Made by a program: the position numbers and the translations under genes. From Caprella mutica (lineage: Eukaryota > Arthropoda > Malacostraca > Amphipoda > Caprellidae), in the NCBI GenBank assembly GCA_947561585.1, contig CANNZV010001869.1:172588-236587 (forward strand): 64,000 nt of DNA. Reading direction: 5' to 3'. Every line of letters starts with the position of its first letter. The first letter of the stretch is position 1. Shown piece by piece: positions 12,911 through 24,823 of the stretch. The notes under the pieces were generated by a model that worked only from the letters and a program-made list of their open reading frames with translations, did not search any database and was not told where the DNA came from.

Positions 12911-13216
12911 AAATGGGAAATTGAGACTCCACTGGCGATTATATTTTACTAAACAATATTTCGAGCAGGTTTCTTAGCTCGTTTTCAAGTTGTTGCTTGA
13001 AAATTTTCATCAGTCCCGCTAATGACTTTAAAGTTACAAGATCCTTTAAATATCCATTCTCAATCCAGATATTAAAGGGTTGTGTTCCAAATATTCCAAC
13101 CTTATTTCCTTCTCTACACTGATTAAAATAGATTCAAACTATGGTTGCTACTATTACATAGATTCTATATGATTGAGACTCCATATAATCGCCAATGGAG
13201 TCTCAATTTCCCATTT
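12911..13216. mobile_element. TIR-bearing MITE with about 35-bp inverted repeats
   Basis: The left end begins AAATGGGAAATTGAGACTCC and continues into TGGCGATTATAT. The right end is its reverse complement with one mismatch. A 13-bp direct repeat, AAAGTAATTAACT, lies immediately left (12,898) and about 38 bp right (13,256), so the exact target duplication is unclear. The interior has no open reading frame. Confidence 0.75.
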
Positions 13217-13979
13217 ATATATGAATCCTGGCCGTCAAACTGTTAATTTTTGGATTAAAGTAATTAACTGTAAACAAAAATGAAACTAGCAAAAATTCCT
13301 AAACTTAATTTACCAAACAAAATTTTTGTTATCAAATCAATGATATTCATTCTAGTTTTTTATAAGATAACTTAAATAAAATCAATAATAATATTGTACA
13401 ATGAAATCATTTCTTACTTAGTTGAAGAAGTACTTTTAGAAAATATAAATTGTTTTTGGTTACAATATTATTTTAAAGGGTTACTATGATTATTATTCCT
13501 TATTGTAAATTGTGATATATATTAGGGCAGTAGTATCACAATACTATAACTTTACATTTCAATATTAAAACAATTTATGTAAATATTGGAAATGATGTAG
13601 CAATGCAATAGGCAAATATAAAAAAATAGTAGGACAATATTGTATTAATATTGAAGCAATTTTAATGATAAAATTTACAGAACGTCTTTGTGTAATGACT
13701 AACGTATTACATATTCTGCAATGTATTTTCTTTAAATATAAAATACTATTTATAGTTCTCTTTATATTTGATATATTAATTATCTTATATTACTAGCTTG
13801 CTCTTTCCTAAAATTATCTCAATCTTCCTAAATAACAATTAGATTTTCCTTTCCAATTGTAATGTTCAAAAACTTATTTTCTAACAACCAAAATCGTTTG
13901 CACACCTTATATTAATTTTTTTACAGATAGTAATAACCCTTGTAAAACTAGAAATTTTGTAAACAATATATCCTGTAAG
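13217..13979. other. AT-rich spacer with another GGGTAACT-type block
   Basis: The block near 13,470-13,680 repeats the module order seen in the first 8 kb, including AATATTGG-type phrases. No gene was seen. Confidence 0.5.
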
Positions 13980-14155
13980 TCAAAAAAAAACAAAGATCTC
14001 TTTGGAATATTTCCAACCAACCATCAGTTTAGACACTGAACTTGTTATACCTATAATTCTCCTTCCAACTGAAAACTTCTTTATGTTTGTGACAGCAGCA
14101 TCAACAAGAGACAAACTTGGCTGTTGTTGTGAATTTCTCTCTGAGATTTTATAAT
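13980..14155 (-). CDS. Possible terminal exon, unrecognised
   Basis: On the minus strand a frame of about 58 codons ends at a TGA at 13,980-13,982. Its composition is more protein-like than the surrounding AT-rich sequence, with phrases such as SLSLVDAAVTNIKKFSVGRR and KLMVGWKYSKEIF. An acceptor-like CAG preceded by T-rich sequence lies at about 14,140. I do not recognise the product. It could be the last exon of a gene whose other exons lie at higher coordinates, a fossil exon or chance. Confidence 0.25.
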
Positions 14156-14958
14156 AGTAATTAATGTGTGAATGTAATAGATTTATTTACTAGAATATAG
14201 GTTTTATATTGGTTCAATGGATGTTTTTCAGAGGTTCAAAATATTCTTATCATTTAGTACCTATGTTCAATAATTTGTTTTTCCATTGTGTTCAGACTAT
14301 ACAGTATACATACATAGCCATATGTACATGTTATATACCGCAGATATGTCTAACACAGAAGTAAATTCCAGGATTTTCTTGTCAATATGAAGATTAAAGA
14401 AGGAGTTTGACAGGTATCTAATATTTTCGAAAAGCTTCACACCGCGTGACGTTACAAACAATAACGTGATAGGTTTAGTTACTACCTAAATCTGACCATA
14501 AGCCGATAGCAAGGAAATAAACTAGTAAGTGATTGATGAATCACTTAACCGGTTAAGAAAGGTAGATGGTAATTAAAATGTGAACAAGGGTACATATAAC
14601 TGAAGTTTGGGTCATTCCACATGCATATGTTACCTGTCAACCTAACTAAAACAAACAGTCGTTTTGTAGATAATAATTTATATCTGGTTTGAATTTCGAA
14701 AATGTATATATTTTTATGCGAACAAACTTCAAATTTTCTTTAATATCCTCAATAAACTGTTCTATTATTTATAAACCTCTGATTTGTATGATTTGAGACG
14801 TGATTCAATACGTAACGTAGATGTGATAACACGTCTTGTACACGACTAATCCGATTACTTAGCGTAAGAGTCCCAAATCTTCTAGGGTTGGAATTGTCGA
14901 GAGGAAGTGACTTATGCCGGCTTCCTGCGTGCGTCACAATGGGGTATACCGTGGGTGT
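14156..14958. other. Spacer, no supported gene
   Basis: 14,790-14,950 is less AT-rich than its surroundings and has a short open minus-strand frame. No domain or splice context supports it as a gene. Confidence 0.45.
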
Positions 14959-14959
14959 A

Positions 14960-15060
14960 GGTCATAAGCCCCCCGGTCAAGAGCCTCCCCGGTCAAGAGC
15001 CTCCCCGGTCATGAGCCCCCCAGGTCAAGAGCCCCCCCCCCCCCAGTCAAGAGCCCCCCT
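14960..15060. repeat. C-rich tandem array (left arm of inverted pair)
   Basis: About six copies of a CCCCGGTCAAGAGCC-like unit with C-runs up to 13. The unit is the reverse complement of the G-rich array at 15,317-15,412. Confidence 0.85.
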
Positions 15061-15147
15061 GTTTTTAAATCCTTATTTACCTATATTATTTAATCCTTAT
15101 TGACACTTTTGTAGTTCATTACTGATTAGACATTAAATATATGTATA

Positions 15148-15170
15148 TCGGGGGGCGTGCCGCCCCCCGA
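15148..15170. repeat. GC-only perfect hairpin
   Basis: A perfect 10-bp inverted repeat (TCGGGGGGCG / CGCCCCCCGA) around a TGC loop, inside otherwise AT-rich DNA and between the C-rich and G-rich arrays. Confidence 0.85.
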
Positions 15171-15316
15171 TCCCCCCTGCCAGGTTATTAAACAATCATG
15201 AAGTGTGCAGTACAACAATCTAGCGGATACAACAAACTACATTAGCAACTCTCAGTTATTTCTATCTAAGTAGTTCTTCATTTGATTGCCTAGGTATATA
15301 AGGATTAAAAAACATG

Positions 15317-15412
15317 GAGGGGAGGGGGCTCATGACCGGGGGGGGGGCTCATGACCGAGGGGGGGGGGGGCTCATGACCGAGGGGGCTCATGACCGGGGG
15401 GGGGGGGGGGCC
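15317..15412. repeat. G-rich tandem array (right arm of inverted pair)
   Basis: About five GGGGGCTCATGACCGGG-like units with G-runs up to 14. It is complementary to the 14,960-15,060 array. Both arrays are bordered on the outside by a TATACCG motif, so the block of about 480 bp may be one element with inverted ends. Confidence 0.85.
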
Positions 15413-16204
15413 GTATACCGTATATCTGACCACTTGAACTATTTATTAAAATTTATTTTCTGCTTATTTGATTATCATTATATATTGATAATTTTACTAG
15501 AGACTCAGGTAGAGAGAAACATTCATATATTAGCTGGTTGATTAGCTCATATTTTGGTCGAACTATTTGCATGATATAAAAAATAGTTACTTTACTTCTA
15601 TATAGTATGATAAAGAAATTATTATGATCTATGTCTTAATTAGGATGTAAATAGTTAAATCTAATAAAAGAATAGCTATGTATATTGACTATAGTTACTT
15701 ACTACAATTTTAGTCTTTACGGCAGATTGTAGGACCGCCTAGGATTTTAATCAAAAACATTGCGACACATCACTCTGGTAAATTGAGACATTTTAATTTT
15801 TAGTTACATTCCGTTTTAAGAGAGTTTTTGAACATTCTGAACCGAAATTACTACAGTAAAATGTTGCATACCAAAATAAGTACTTTGCAAATTATAATTT
15901 ATTAATTTAACGATTATTTTGAAGCTATGATGTTTAGTATCCAGTTTTAGTACGTAGTACCTCAGGTCTATGTCAGAGGCTGCAGTTAGTTTACTTAGTT
16001 AGTATACGGTTGTACCGCAATTAACTTGCTTTACCCTACCTATCTGCAGACCTGCTGTCACCAAAATCCTTTTAATTAATTCAGTAATATTCGATGTAAT
16101 TATTACACATCTAACATTCTGACCTGCTTTGGTGCACCTAAATCAAAATATCTAAAATGTATCTAACTTTTAAATGAGTAAAGTGTGATAAAATAAGAGT
16201 AGTT
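15413..16204. other. Spacer, nothing recognised
   Basis: AT-rich DNA without coding potential, clear TIRs or tandem repeats. Confidence 0.5.
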
Positions 16205-16605
16205 ATTCTTAACCTGATAGTACCTACTGAAATTAGCACTAGGTACTCTTTAGTCTGATAGTACCTAGTGAAAATAGGATTAGGTACTCTTTAGTCTGAT
16301 AGTACCTAGTGAAAATAGGACTAGGCTCTCTTTAGTCTGATAGTACCTACCTAGTGAAAATAGGACTAGGTTCTCTTTAGTCTGATAATACCTAGTGAAA
16401 ATAGGACTAGGTTCTCTTTAGTCTGATAGTACCTAGTGAAAATAGGACTAAGTTCTCTTTAGTCTGATAGTACCTAGTGAAAATAGGACTAGGCTCTCTT
16501 TAGTCTGATAGTACCTAGTGAAAATAGGACTAGGCTCTCTTTAGTCTGATAGTACCTAGTGAAAATAGAACTAGGTACTGTTTAGCCTGATAGTACCTAG
16601 TTACC
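16205..16605. repeat. 41-bp minisatellite
   Basis: About nine and a half copies of a unit containing TAGTACCTAGTGAAAATAGG and CTCTTTAGTCTGA. Internal copies are nearly identical and edge copies are diverged. One copy carries an extra CCTA. Confidence 0.93.
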
Positions 16606-17529
16606 TATGCTGTGTGTCTATGATGACCTAGGATAGAATGGTCTTAAAACTAATTAAAAATAATAATGGAAAAAGGGATCATCTTTGGAAATTATAATAC
16701 ATATTTGTTAAATTAGAATAGACAAAATAAACGGTAATCGCAACTGCCTTTTTTGAAAATGTTAGTTTGCAAAGAATATTTTGAAATAAAAGTAAAATTA
16801 GAGATCAAACGTATAAATTCAGAAATTGAAAGTGAATTAATATATTTTAACATGGCAGGTATTATGGATACGAATTAAAAGGGAAGTTACATTAATTTTC
16901 TTCCATGATCGAAAATGTAGAACTGTTCGGAAACCTGTAACTTGTCCCAGTTCCTACCTGACAAAATCATAAAAATCAAGTTTAGGTTTTGCTTAAAAAC
17001 GATGATGAAATTTTATCACAGTAAAAACTAAAACAATATATATTTAATATATTCCTTTATGTTATTTAGTTCAATTTATGTTTCATTGTTTCGTCTTCAA
17101 TTGGAAATTATATTAATTAAAATGGATAAATTACTTTTGAAATAGATTACTTATTAAATAGATAAATACAACATTTGATTATTTCAATTTTATTTTCCCA
17201 ATAAGAATAAAATGTACGGCAGGTATAACAAAATGAATATAATAATAAATAAGATGCTTGTTTCTATGTTCTGTGTGTAGAAATAAGTTACCTGTAAGCT
17301 TAATGTGCAACATGTTCTATTACGAAGATTCACAATCCACTACCTGCATGGTAATAAACTTGACCTTCAAAAAAGATAATTTCTGCTGAATGTATGACTG
17401 TACTTCAACTAATCTGCCTTATATCCTTTCAATTACTTATTTGGATAAAACCTATAAAGTTTGCAGACAAATTATATATTTATTTATCAGAAATCTGAAA
17501 GGCACCAACTGGTTCATGTTCTACTAGTA
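16606..17529. other. Spacer, possible MITE end
   Basis: AT-rich. At 16,905-16,960 a TGATCGAAAATGTAGAAC phrase matches the subterminal sequence of the TA-flanked MITE family seen at 41.5 and 43.8 kb. No gene was seen. Confidence 0.45.
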
Positions 17530-18302
17530 CAGGCAAGCCTCGCTTTAAGTACAACTCACTTTAGCAAAAGTGGTCCTTATTTTGAGTCATGAATAAGAAC
17601 CGTTCGTAGACATAAAAAACGAAGACAATTTTCTGTGATTATTTCACGGGAACTAAAAAAACATCAAAATTATAATCCAGATGAGGTTATTAGAAGAAAT
17701 TGATTCATAAATTCAACATGTCCCATTTTAAGGCAAGTTCCATATTTTCGAACACGTGTAAATCTTCATATAATATTAATTATTTAACTTTTATTTCAAT
17801 TGGTATCTATGATACCAATTAGAATAGAAGTTAAATAATATTATAATATTTTCTTTTCTGACGTGTCCGAAATTGTAGAACCAACCAATAACTTGGAACT
17901 TAGTACCCAAATACCAAAACATTACATAGAGCATAAAATTGCTGTTTGTTAAATGTAGCACAATAATTATAGAAATCTAAGTATCTATTAATTACTCCCC
18001 TATACTGAGTGAGAGTTAAGCTATGGATGGATTTTAAAACATTTAATAACTGCACGACTTAAACTTTTACATCACAGTCACAAACAATGAAAGACTGTAT
18101 ATAATTATTAACATGCTTATATACGTAGTAATCTAATATGTTAATAACCCTAAAACAAATTTTCTTTCTATAACTCATAGAAAATGAGATATATATATTC
18201 GAGGAGTGACAATTATAAATTTCTTGTTACTTTTATTCGCTTTAGTTACCGTTTGGTAACTAAACTGAGTCGTGATTTGGTAACTAAAGCGGGGGATGCC
18301 TG
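17530..18302 (+). mobile_element. Tigger/pogo-like MITE with TA target duplication
   Basis: The left end is CAGGCAAGCCTCGCTTTAAG and the right end, read inward, is CAGGCATCCCCCGCTTTAG. Both are flanked by TA (17,528 and 18,303). CAGGCATnCCTCGnTTTA-like ends with TA duplication are known from the Tigger/pogo branch of Tc1/mariner. There is no transposase frame. 17,725-17,910 contains a second palindromic element (GGTATCTATGATACC centre) that also occurs inside the related element at 24.2-24.6 kb. Confidence 0.75.
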
Positions 18303-18479
18303 TAATTTTGTTAGCTTTTCTAAAGGTTAGTGGAAATACGAATAGGAATTAAGCTGTAGTTACTAACACCAATTACAAACATTTCTTCACTGATTTTGCA
18401 GATGTTATAGCTATTAATATGTTTATATTGTTAAGTACTTTTATCTCTAGGTAGGAACCCTTTAAAAACTTATAGATCA

Positions 18480-18765
18480 AGATTTTGAAAACTTTGCAGG
18501 AACACAAGCACTGGTGGCTGCACTCACGGATCGAAGAGGAAAATGAAGAGGTGATAGTAAATGATTCCTATGAGCCTACCTAACACAAAAATCTTCGTAG
18601 CTGAAGAGCGCTAGGGCTATCCTCTAAAACTGCAAGTAGCGTTAAAAATTTATAAATATGGTAAAAATGAAAATCGATAATTCAAATTACAAGAGTTAGA
18701 GACCCAAGGGACGAAACCCCCTTCTCCTCCATTCACCAGAGACAGCTTCAGGATAGAGCTCCTAA
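18480..18765 (+). repeat. Dispersed ~480-bp repeat family (R480), 3' part
   Basis: This matches the 3' half of the element that is complete at 35,125-35,605. Shared phrases include GAACACAAGCACTGGTGGCT, TCCTCTAAAACTGCAAGTAG and TTCAGGATAGAGC. All copies in the window are in plus orientation. Confidence 0.8.
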
Positions 18766-19429
18766 GGGTTAACAATAATGGGAATTAATTAATTTATTTA
18801 AAGTTCATCTCAGTTTCATTGAAGTCCAATTTGGCTTCCGAATTAACCAGAATAAAACCTATTGTAACATTATAGCAGCAAGGAAATCAAATATAAATTA
18901 GTAACCTACCTTAAAAACTAATAGTCATTTGGAAATTTACATTATAAAATTGCAAGTAATAAATACTTAAAACACTTTATATTAGAAGTAATCGACTTCA
19001 ATTAGATAGGAGGCTAACTTAAACAGTTTAATATGGAGAAACACAACTCTGAAACAATTCAATAATTTAGTAAATTCACGCATTATACATTAATTCTTCA
19101 TACTATTTCAGAAAAATGTTTTTTAGCCTAATGTTAAACAAAGTATTTTTCGAAACGTAGCAACATTTAAACCCTGTTTTTTACTTAATAAAAATCTTAA
19201 ATGCTCACTCGAAAGTTTTTAAACCATCGTGTTGTCATAAATTATTCTGAAAATATCACCAAATGAAATAAAATACCTATTCAGAAGCTAGGAAAAAGCA
19301 TCCATAAAATTAATCACTTAAAGGCTCACCGATGTTTTAATGAAACTTTTATTAATAATAGCCTGTTGCCTTCCTTTACAGATTTATATATTTTGAATAA
19401 AAATTAAATCTTCATTTTCTGATACAAGA
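18766..19429. other. Spacer, nothing recognised
   Basis: AT-rich with no coding signal. It may include the 3' flank of the LINE remnant that follows. Confidence 0.45.
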
Positions 19430-20210
19430 CCAGGTACCCCCTGAAGGGGTATTATTGGGCAATTAAATTAAAGGAACCGCTTCTTAAAAAGAGGCGGCGG
19501 TTAACTAACAATCTGGTTTCAGGACTACAGGTGGTAAAAACTCAGAAGCCCTTCGCATGACTAACAACACAGTACAATCTCTTACTTAATATTTAGACTC
19601 ATGAAAATTATAACTTAATAATTATTTGTCATCAATATATACGCCCAACAATTTAACGGAACTGGTTCTTTCAATAATGTTACCACCAATAGACACAGAG
19701 ACAGGGATATTTCGTACATTAGAGTGAGTGAATAGCATGAATGAGGTTTTGTCTATATTGAGTGAAAGTCTATTACTATTTATCTATTCGAATACCCTAC
19801 CTAGTTCCACACTAATATCCTGGCACAAACTCACCAAGTATTACTAGCCATAAATACTGTTGTGTCGTCAGCAAACTGAATAAATTTAAGCTCATCAGAC
19901 GACCTGCACAGTGCATATATTATTCACATACAAGGGAAACAAATATGGTGAACTTACGGATCCCATATGTATAGTTTTTGTTCAGATCTAACGCCACCAA
20001 TATCAACAAATATCTCAAAGAAATTATCAACCACATCTCGAAATCCCAACCTTTTCAACTTATTCACCATTATATCTCAATTACATCTATCAAATGCTTT
20101 GCTCAAATCGAGGAACACTGCAATTGTATACAGTTTATTATTAAAGTTATTAGAACATCTATTAATAAATCTCTGAATAAATCTTTTATACTAATTAAGG
20201 GTTGATAAAA
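19430..20210 (-). pseudogene. Degraded non-LTR retrotransposon reverse transcriptase
   Basis: On the minus strand, conserved LINE reverse transcriptase landmarks appear in order. FLDLSKAFD is at about 20,090-20,118. QFADDTTVFMAS, containing the FADD catalytic pair, is at about 19,850-19,885. A thumb-like KLLGVYID is at about 19,630-19,655. In-frame stops and frameshifts interrupt the frame, for example after DRCN and within the DP..HHICFP segment. This order is typical of the Jockey/CR1-type superfamilies. The 19,430-19,560 tail with an AAAGAGGCGGCGG phrase may be the 3' end. It is a dead, 5'-truncated insertion. Confidence 0.85.
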
Positions 20211-20907
20211 ATCAATTTATTGACTCAAACTAATTTATTCATGCAAGTGATACAATCATTGAAGCCTGAGGTATATTGGGAACATGAACATTACTGATAG
20301 TTATTTTATTTATGACTAACATTTTTAAGCAACATCTTTATTGTAAAATACAGGTGAATCTATCCTTTGCGAAGGACGAAAGTTGTCAGTTCTATCTTAC
20401 TGCAGATCGCTACAACGACCTCTTTAAAATATATGGTTTAACATATTTTCTATCCGTCTACCAATTACCTATAGTCAAACATTTATTATATTCAAAGGTA
20501 ATAAAATTTACAAAATTACAAAACACTTTGATGTATTGTTTCAATCAACACTTAATATATTGTCAAAATTTACTGGGTTTGTAAATTATACACAAGTAAT
20601 CATTTTTTGTTCATGGTAGAGTCTTTGCTAATAAATTGAGATGAAGAATTAAAGAAAATTAGACACGGTGAAGACTGCTAATTTCTTAATGGAGAAGTAG
20701 TATAATTTATACAAACTAAATCTTCTTTCTAAATGATTTCCCTCAAAATTGTTATTTTAGTCACAAAATCGCCAAATAATCTTAGATAAGTCTAGGAAAA
20801 CCTTTCATATTTTATTTATTTATTGATTTTATAATGCATTTAATACAATAAATATGTCAAAATTATCATCAATCTTGATCCATATAATCTATTTAATTTT
20901 TTTTCAG
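20211..20907. other. Spacer, nothing recognised
   Basis: A 90-codon plus-strand frame at 20,312-20,584 has no domain or splice support and an AT-driven composition, so I do not call it a gene. Confidence 0.45.
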
Positions 20908-21925
20908 AATGGAGAGAACGAGAATTGTGTAGACAGTCCATCGTCGGAACAGTTGAACCCGTGAAAATCTGTTAGCAGTTACTATTGTGAAAGAAGCACT
21001 GAAATTATTAACAAAATTATTGAAAATCAGACTTGTTGCATACACTTTTTATTTTTAAAAGTTGACATACCGAGTCAATGTTTCAGTGAAACCAGATAAT
21101 AAACCAGTAGTTGCATGTGGTAAGTCACTAGTGATCTGTATGTAATATGCACATAGATCCTATATTTTTGTTTTAGGCCTACTCTTAAGACATCACTTGA
21201 CGTCAGCGATATGGACTTAAACGCGAAACAAACACAATATCGAATTCATATATTTCTTTTTTTCTTTTGCCATTCATTTTTCATCAATACAAATAAAATT
21301 GCTGACCATGTAAAATATTCTACTTAATTCAATCTTTCTCTACAGGTTCTGAGTTCTCTGGAAAAATCAAAATTTGAATTAGTTTAAGATTAAACAGAGG
21401 ATCCAAATTTTCCGAAATATCTGAAAATTAATGGAGTTCCACAATAAACTCAATATATTTTCGATTTCTGCCAGCAACTTCGTATGGAAAGCAGAAAATG
21501 AGGTAGTAGAGCTATGCCCAACATATCAAGTAGTTAATGTTAAACCTGATGGCCATTCTCTACTATACTCAATGGCCATTTCGTATTTGGACACGAAAAG
21601 GATGTTAGGTTATCACAACGGTATCAATTCTAATTTATTTATGAAACATCTTTTGAAAGAATTTATAAAGAACTGTTTCAAATACAGTGATGAAACTGAA
21701 TACGAAATACAAGACTACTACTGTCAGGTGGTTCAATATTTTATCAATAAAAATTAGATTGTGATATTGTGGAAAATATACCAGAAACTCTCTCGAAACT
21801 TTTAAAAATTAATTTACGGAGTCATATGGTAGAATATAACATAACTCATGAACTAGAGCACAGAATCAGTTGTATCTATGGCTATACTTTTTAATGAAGT
21901 GGAATAAAAACTTCCAGTGACTGAC
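20908..21925 (+). pseudogene. RING+OTU-like pseudogene, Ser-type (copy A)
   Basis: This is a plus-strand relative of the intact minus-strand gene at 31.2-32.8 kb. A degenerate RING-like exon is recognisable by DNA alignment at 20,908-21,040, after a T-rich CAG acceptor. The OTU-like exon follows a TTTCTCTACAG acceptor at 21,334-21,344. Its main frame (21,431-21,757) matches the intact copy almost residue for residue, including the DGHS motif in the position of the OTU catalytic DG-x-C, and stops early. The cause is one lost base in an A-run near 21,750; similarity then continues to about 21,925 in another frame. The start of the OTU exon also has an in-frame stop. It is not functional as a protein gene. 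Confidence 0.75.
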
Positions 21926-22429
21926 AATTTTAATTTAGAATAACCACAGTACACGTTCTCTGTGTGGAAGATAGGAGTGCAATGTCGCAGGTAGAGAGCT
22001 GTGAGTGTGAGCTGTGTTTGTGTAGTGTAAAAATAGGTAGTGAGGATGATGACGTCACATTGCCTGTAACGGTGTTAACGACTGCATGGTATTCAAAGAT
22101 TATTTCAGTTTCTTTATATTTCTGAATCCCTGTTTGAAATTTTGTCAACTTATTTCAATTTACTTAATAATAATATGTATATCGAGATATAGTTGACAAC
22201 TTTAACAAAAACTTTAAACAGTTATACGTCATGTGACGTCATCAACCGCACTACCTATTTTTACGCTACACAAACTCAGCTGACACCCACAGCTCTCTAC
22301 TTGTGTCATTCCGATCATAACTTCCATACAGAGAACATGTACTGAAAACACTTCCTACAGAAAGACACTAAAAAGTAAATATTTTAAGTTATAATAAATA
22401 TATTCCCTCTTAAAAATAAGATAATAACG

Positions 22430-23030
22430 TACCAAGGTATTCAGTTGTTGTAGTGTTCTCTAAATTGAATTAGTTTCTGAGGTTTATAGTCTTCACCATA
22501 TTTAAATTCCTAACCATTAATAGTGTTTTCTATTTCGACATTTAACTTTTTAAGTTTTATTTACGGTGTCCACTATGTTACCAGTAAAAATTTAATCACA
22601 AATATATCTATTTACCTGGAGAAAGTAACTCCTTTGCAATTCCTCTGACAGAACACTGAGAAATTTGAACGATTGATATATTCTTGTAGCTAAATTTCTC
22701 CCTTCCGTGTTAAATTTTATTAGTTCGCCTAGATATTGCTTGTTTGCAAAAACATCATAAACACATGTATTTTAGTTATCCATATAAACATAAATCTTAA
22801 ATACTGATAATACAAATTTCATGATTGTAGCTCGAAATATTCACCGCTACAGAGCCTTAACTTTTCAAATGATATACCATTGAATGTACAGGCATTTCAG
22901 TACCCTGAAAATCAGATTTATTGGATTTATAAGTGTTCTCGAAAATGATGGATATATTCCTAGTGCGAATAAACAATGGCGAAAGCGTGGAGCAAGCAGG
23001 GGCTCATCGGGCGCTACATTAATTAAAAAT
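22430..23030 (-). pseudogene. OTU-like pseudogene, Cys-type (in duplication A)
   Basis: Read on the minus strand, the block starts with a diverged active-site region at 22,990-23,012. There one extra base, compared with the inverted copy at 57,263, breaks the frame inside the catalytic motif. About 350 bp of unrelated sequence follows, then the RTN-K segment, then a remnant of the His box (FREHYN) at about 22,445-22,470. The order and the inserted 350 bp are shared with the copy at 27.7-28.5 kb, while the copy at 24.8-25.9 kb lacks the insert. It is clearly a relic. Confidence 0.65.
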
Positions 23031-24240
23031 AGTCGTTGAAGCTTAGGGGTTAAAAATTGGAGCTATCTTCTCTGAGCTTCTTTCAGACGATCAATTAGTA
23101 CGATCGGTAAAGAATAAGTCTTTAGCTCAAGAAACTGTGAACACCTATTCTAGCTATCTAAAACCAATCAAATTTACACCTTTCTGATTGATGTTGACTC
23201 AGACATGGAAAGATAGTTAGTTACTGCAATTTACCTGCTTCACCCTAGCTTCAAATCACTCGTAAAATTAATGAATCGTATATGTATTGAGCTTCCTTTG
23301 ATATACAAAATTCCAATATCAATTCATTTTGGAAGAATTGGAAGACTCTCTTTAAAGGGACCAGTCAGATTTGATAGACACCGTAAAAATATATTACGAA
23401 TGGATTGTTGAATTTGATGAATAGAATTTTCTGAACACCAGTTGGATCCCTATCCTGGCGACCCTTAACCCATTTATCCAGCCTTGAGATTAGCGTAGAG
23501 TTGAGCAGGCATGCTCATTTGCTCAACTCTAAGACTGGGAATTAAGATTTAAATTTTGTAAGTCTTCATAGTTAAAAAACATAACACTAGCGCTATCATC
23601 TGTTAAAATAATGATACACTTGGGAAAAAAAAGTAATTGAATGTATTTATACATATTTAATTTCGAAGCAAACATAGGATTTTATCTACAAATCTTATAA
23701 CACTATCATTATTCATTAGTTTTTAAAGAGGCAGTACAGTCATTTTTATTTTAACAATTTTAATGCCAAACTATTGCATAGAAAGAATAAAGCATTTATG
23801 TAGAATTGTAATGTTCAATAAAATTTAATATTGGAAATATATCATTTTATATGTAATAGATTTCTTATCAAGTGCTAACGGTAGAGAGCGCCCCAATCCA
23901 TGGCGCCATCTTGTAAATAAACAAACTGAATGAAGCTTCTATCTAGGTTCTAGCTTATTTGAAGGGATGGCTTTATCATTAAAACTATATCTTCTTGACT
24001 CCGATTTCACAAATCTTGTCCATATTTTTACAAAAAATAAAGCTTGATTACTGCATACATAAAATAATATGAAAACAATAAGCATACTCACGTACATACT
24101 AATGAGTGCAAGCTCTTCCGCTAGGTGTAGGTAATATTATAATATACTTTTTATATGAACATTATAGGGAGGGAGCTCCCTTGAGCTGCGAATTGTAGTT
24201 GGGTAGGTAACTAAATTTAAAGTTATGGGTACGTTCTAAA
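23031..24240. other. Spacer inside duplication A
   Basis: No gene was seen. A paired phrase, GAGTTGAGCA and its complement (23,490-23,530), forms an imperfect inverted repeat (TTGAGCAGGCATGCTCA is palindromic). The block is repeated inverted at 56.0-57.2 kb. Confidence 0.5.
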
Positions 24241-24565
24241 TTTTGGACACGTAATTAAAAGAAAATATTATAATTATTATTCAATCTCTATTATATTATT
24301 ATATAGATTTTTACGTGTTCGAAAATATGGAGACGTGCGATAACACTGAATTTAACCCAAAATGGGACTTGTTGAATTTCCGAACCAATTGCTTCTAATA
24401 AACTCATCTGGATTATAATATTGATGTTATCGATAGTTACCGCGAAATAATAAAAAACAATTGTCTCGGTTTTCTATGTCCACGAATTGTACTTATTTCG
24501 AGACATGACTAGAAATAAGTACCACTTTTATTAAAGTAAGGTGTACTTAAAGCGAGGCCTGCCTG
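24230..24565 (-). mobile_element. Tigger-like MITE, one end preserved
   Basis: Read on the minus strand it begins CAGGCAGGCCTCGCTTTAAG next to a TA at 24,566. The interior aligns along its length with the element at 17,530, including the nested palindromic insert with TTTCGAACACGT. The far end cannot be identified. Confidence 0.6.
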
Positions 24566-24823
24566 TATTCAAAAAGAACTTAATGATAAAAGATTTTTAA
24601 GAGACGGGTAAAGCTATATCATAAATTCTATTCAAAAAATTTATTATTCTGGAGTATATGTACAGATACCTGGAAATAACTTGCTTAATTATATCAGCAA
24701 AACTTAATTATTTTGTACAAATCTTTGGCATGTGAACTTCTATCTAACTTCGACATGACATTAAATATCACCTGAATCAGCAACATCATGTCCATCATCG
24801 ACATCAAAATTATAGATCGATTT

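Larger units (their letters stand above)
21690..24807 (+). repeat. Segmental duplication A, inverted copy at 55,466-58,580
   Basis: This 3.1-kb block recurs nearly identical in inverted orientation from 55,466 on. The right breakpoint (24,799-24,807, CGACATCAA) lies 35 bp from an 18-bp minisatellite. In the other copy it directly abuts a 22-bp minisatellite. The block includes the Cys-type OTU relic at 22.4-23.0 kb and a Tigger-like end. Confidence 0.9.

Noticed and set aside
20312..20584. 90-codon plus-strand frame
   Set aside because: Composition matches the AT-rich background; no domain and no splice support.
21930..22148. 72-codon minus-strand frame with matching copy at 58,123-58,341
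   Set aside because: Its conservation is explained by the recent segmental duplication; no domain was recognised.
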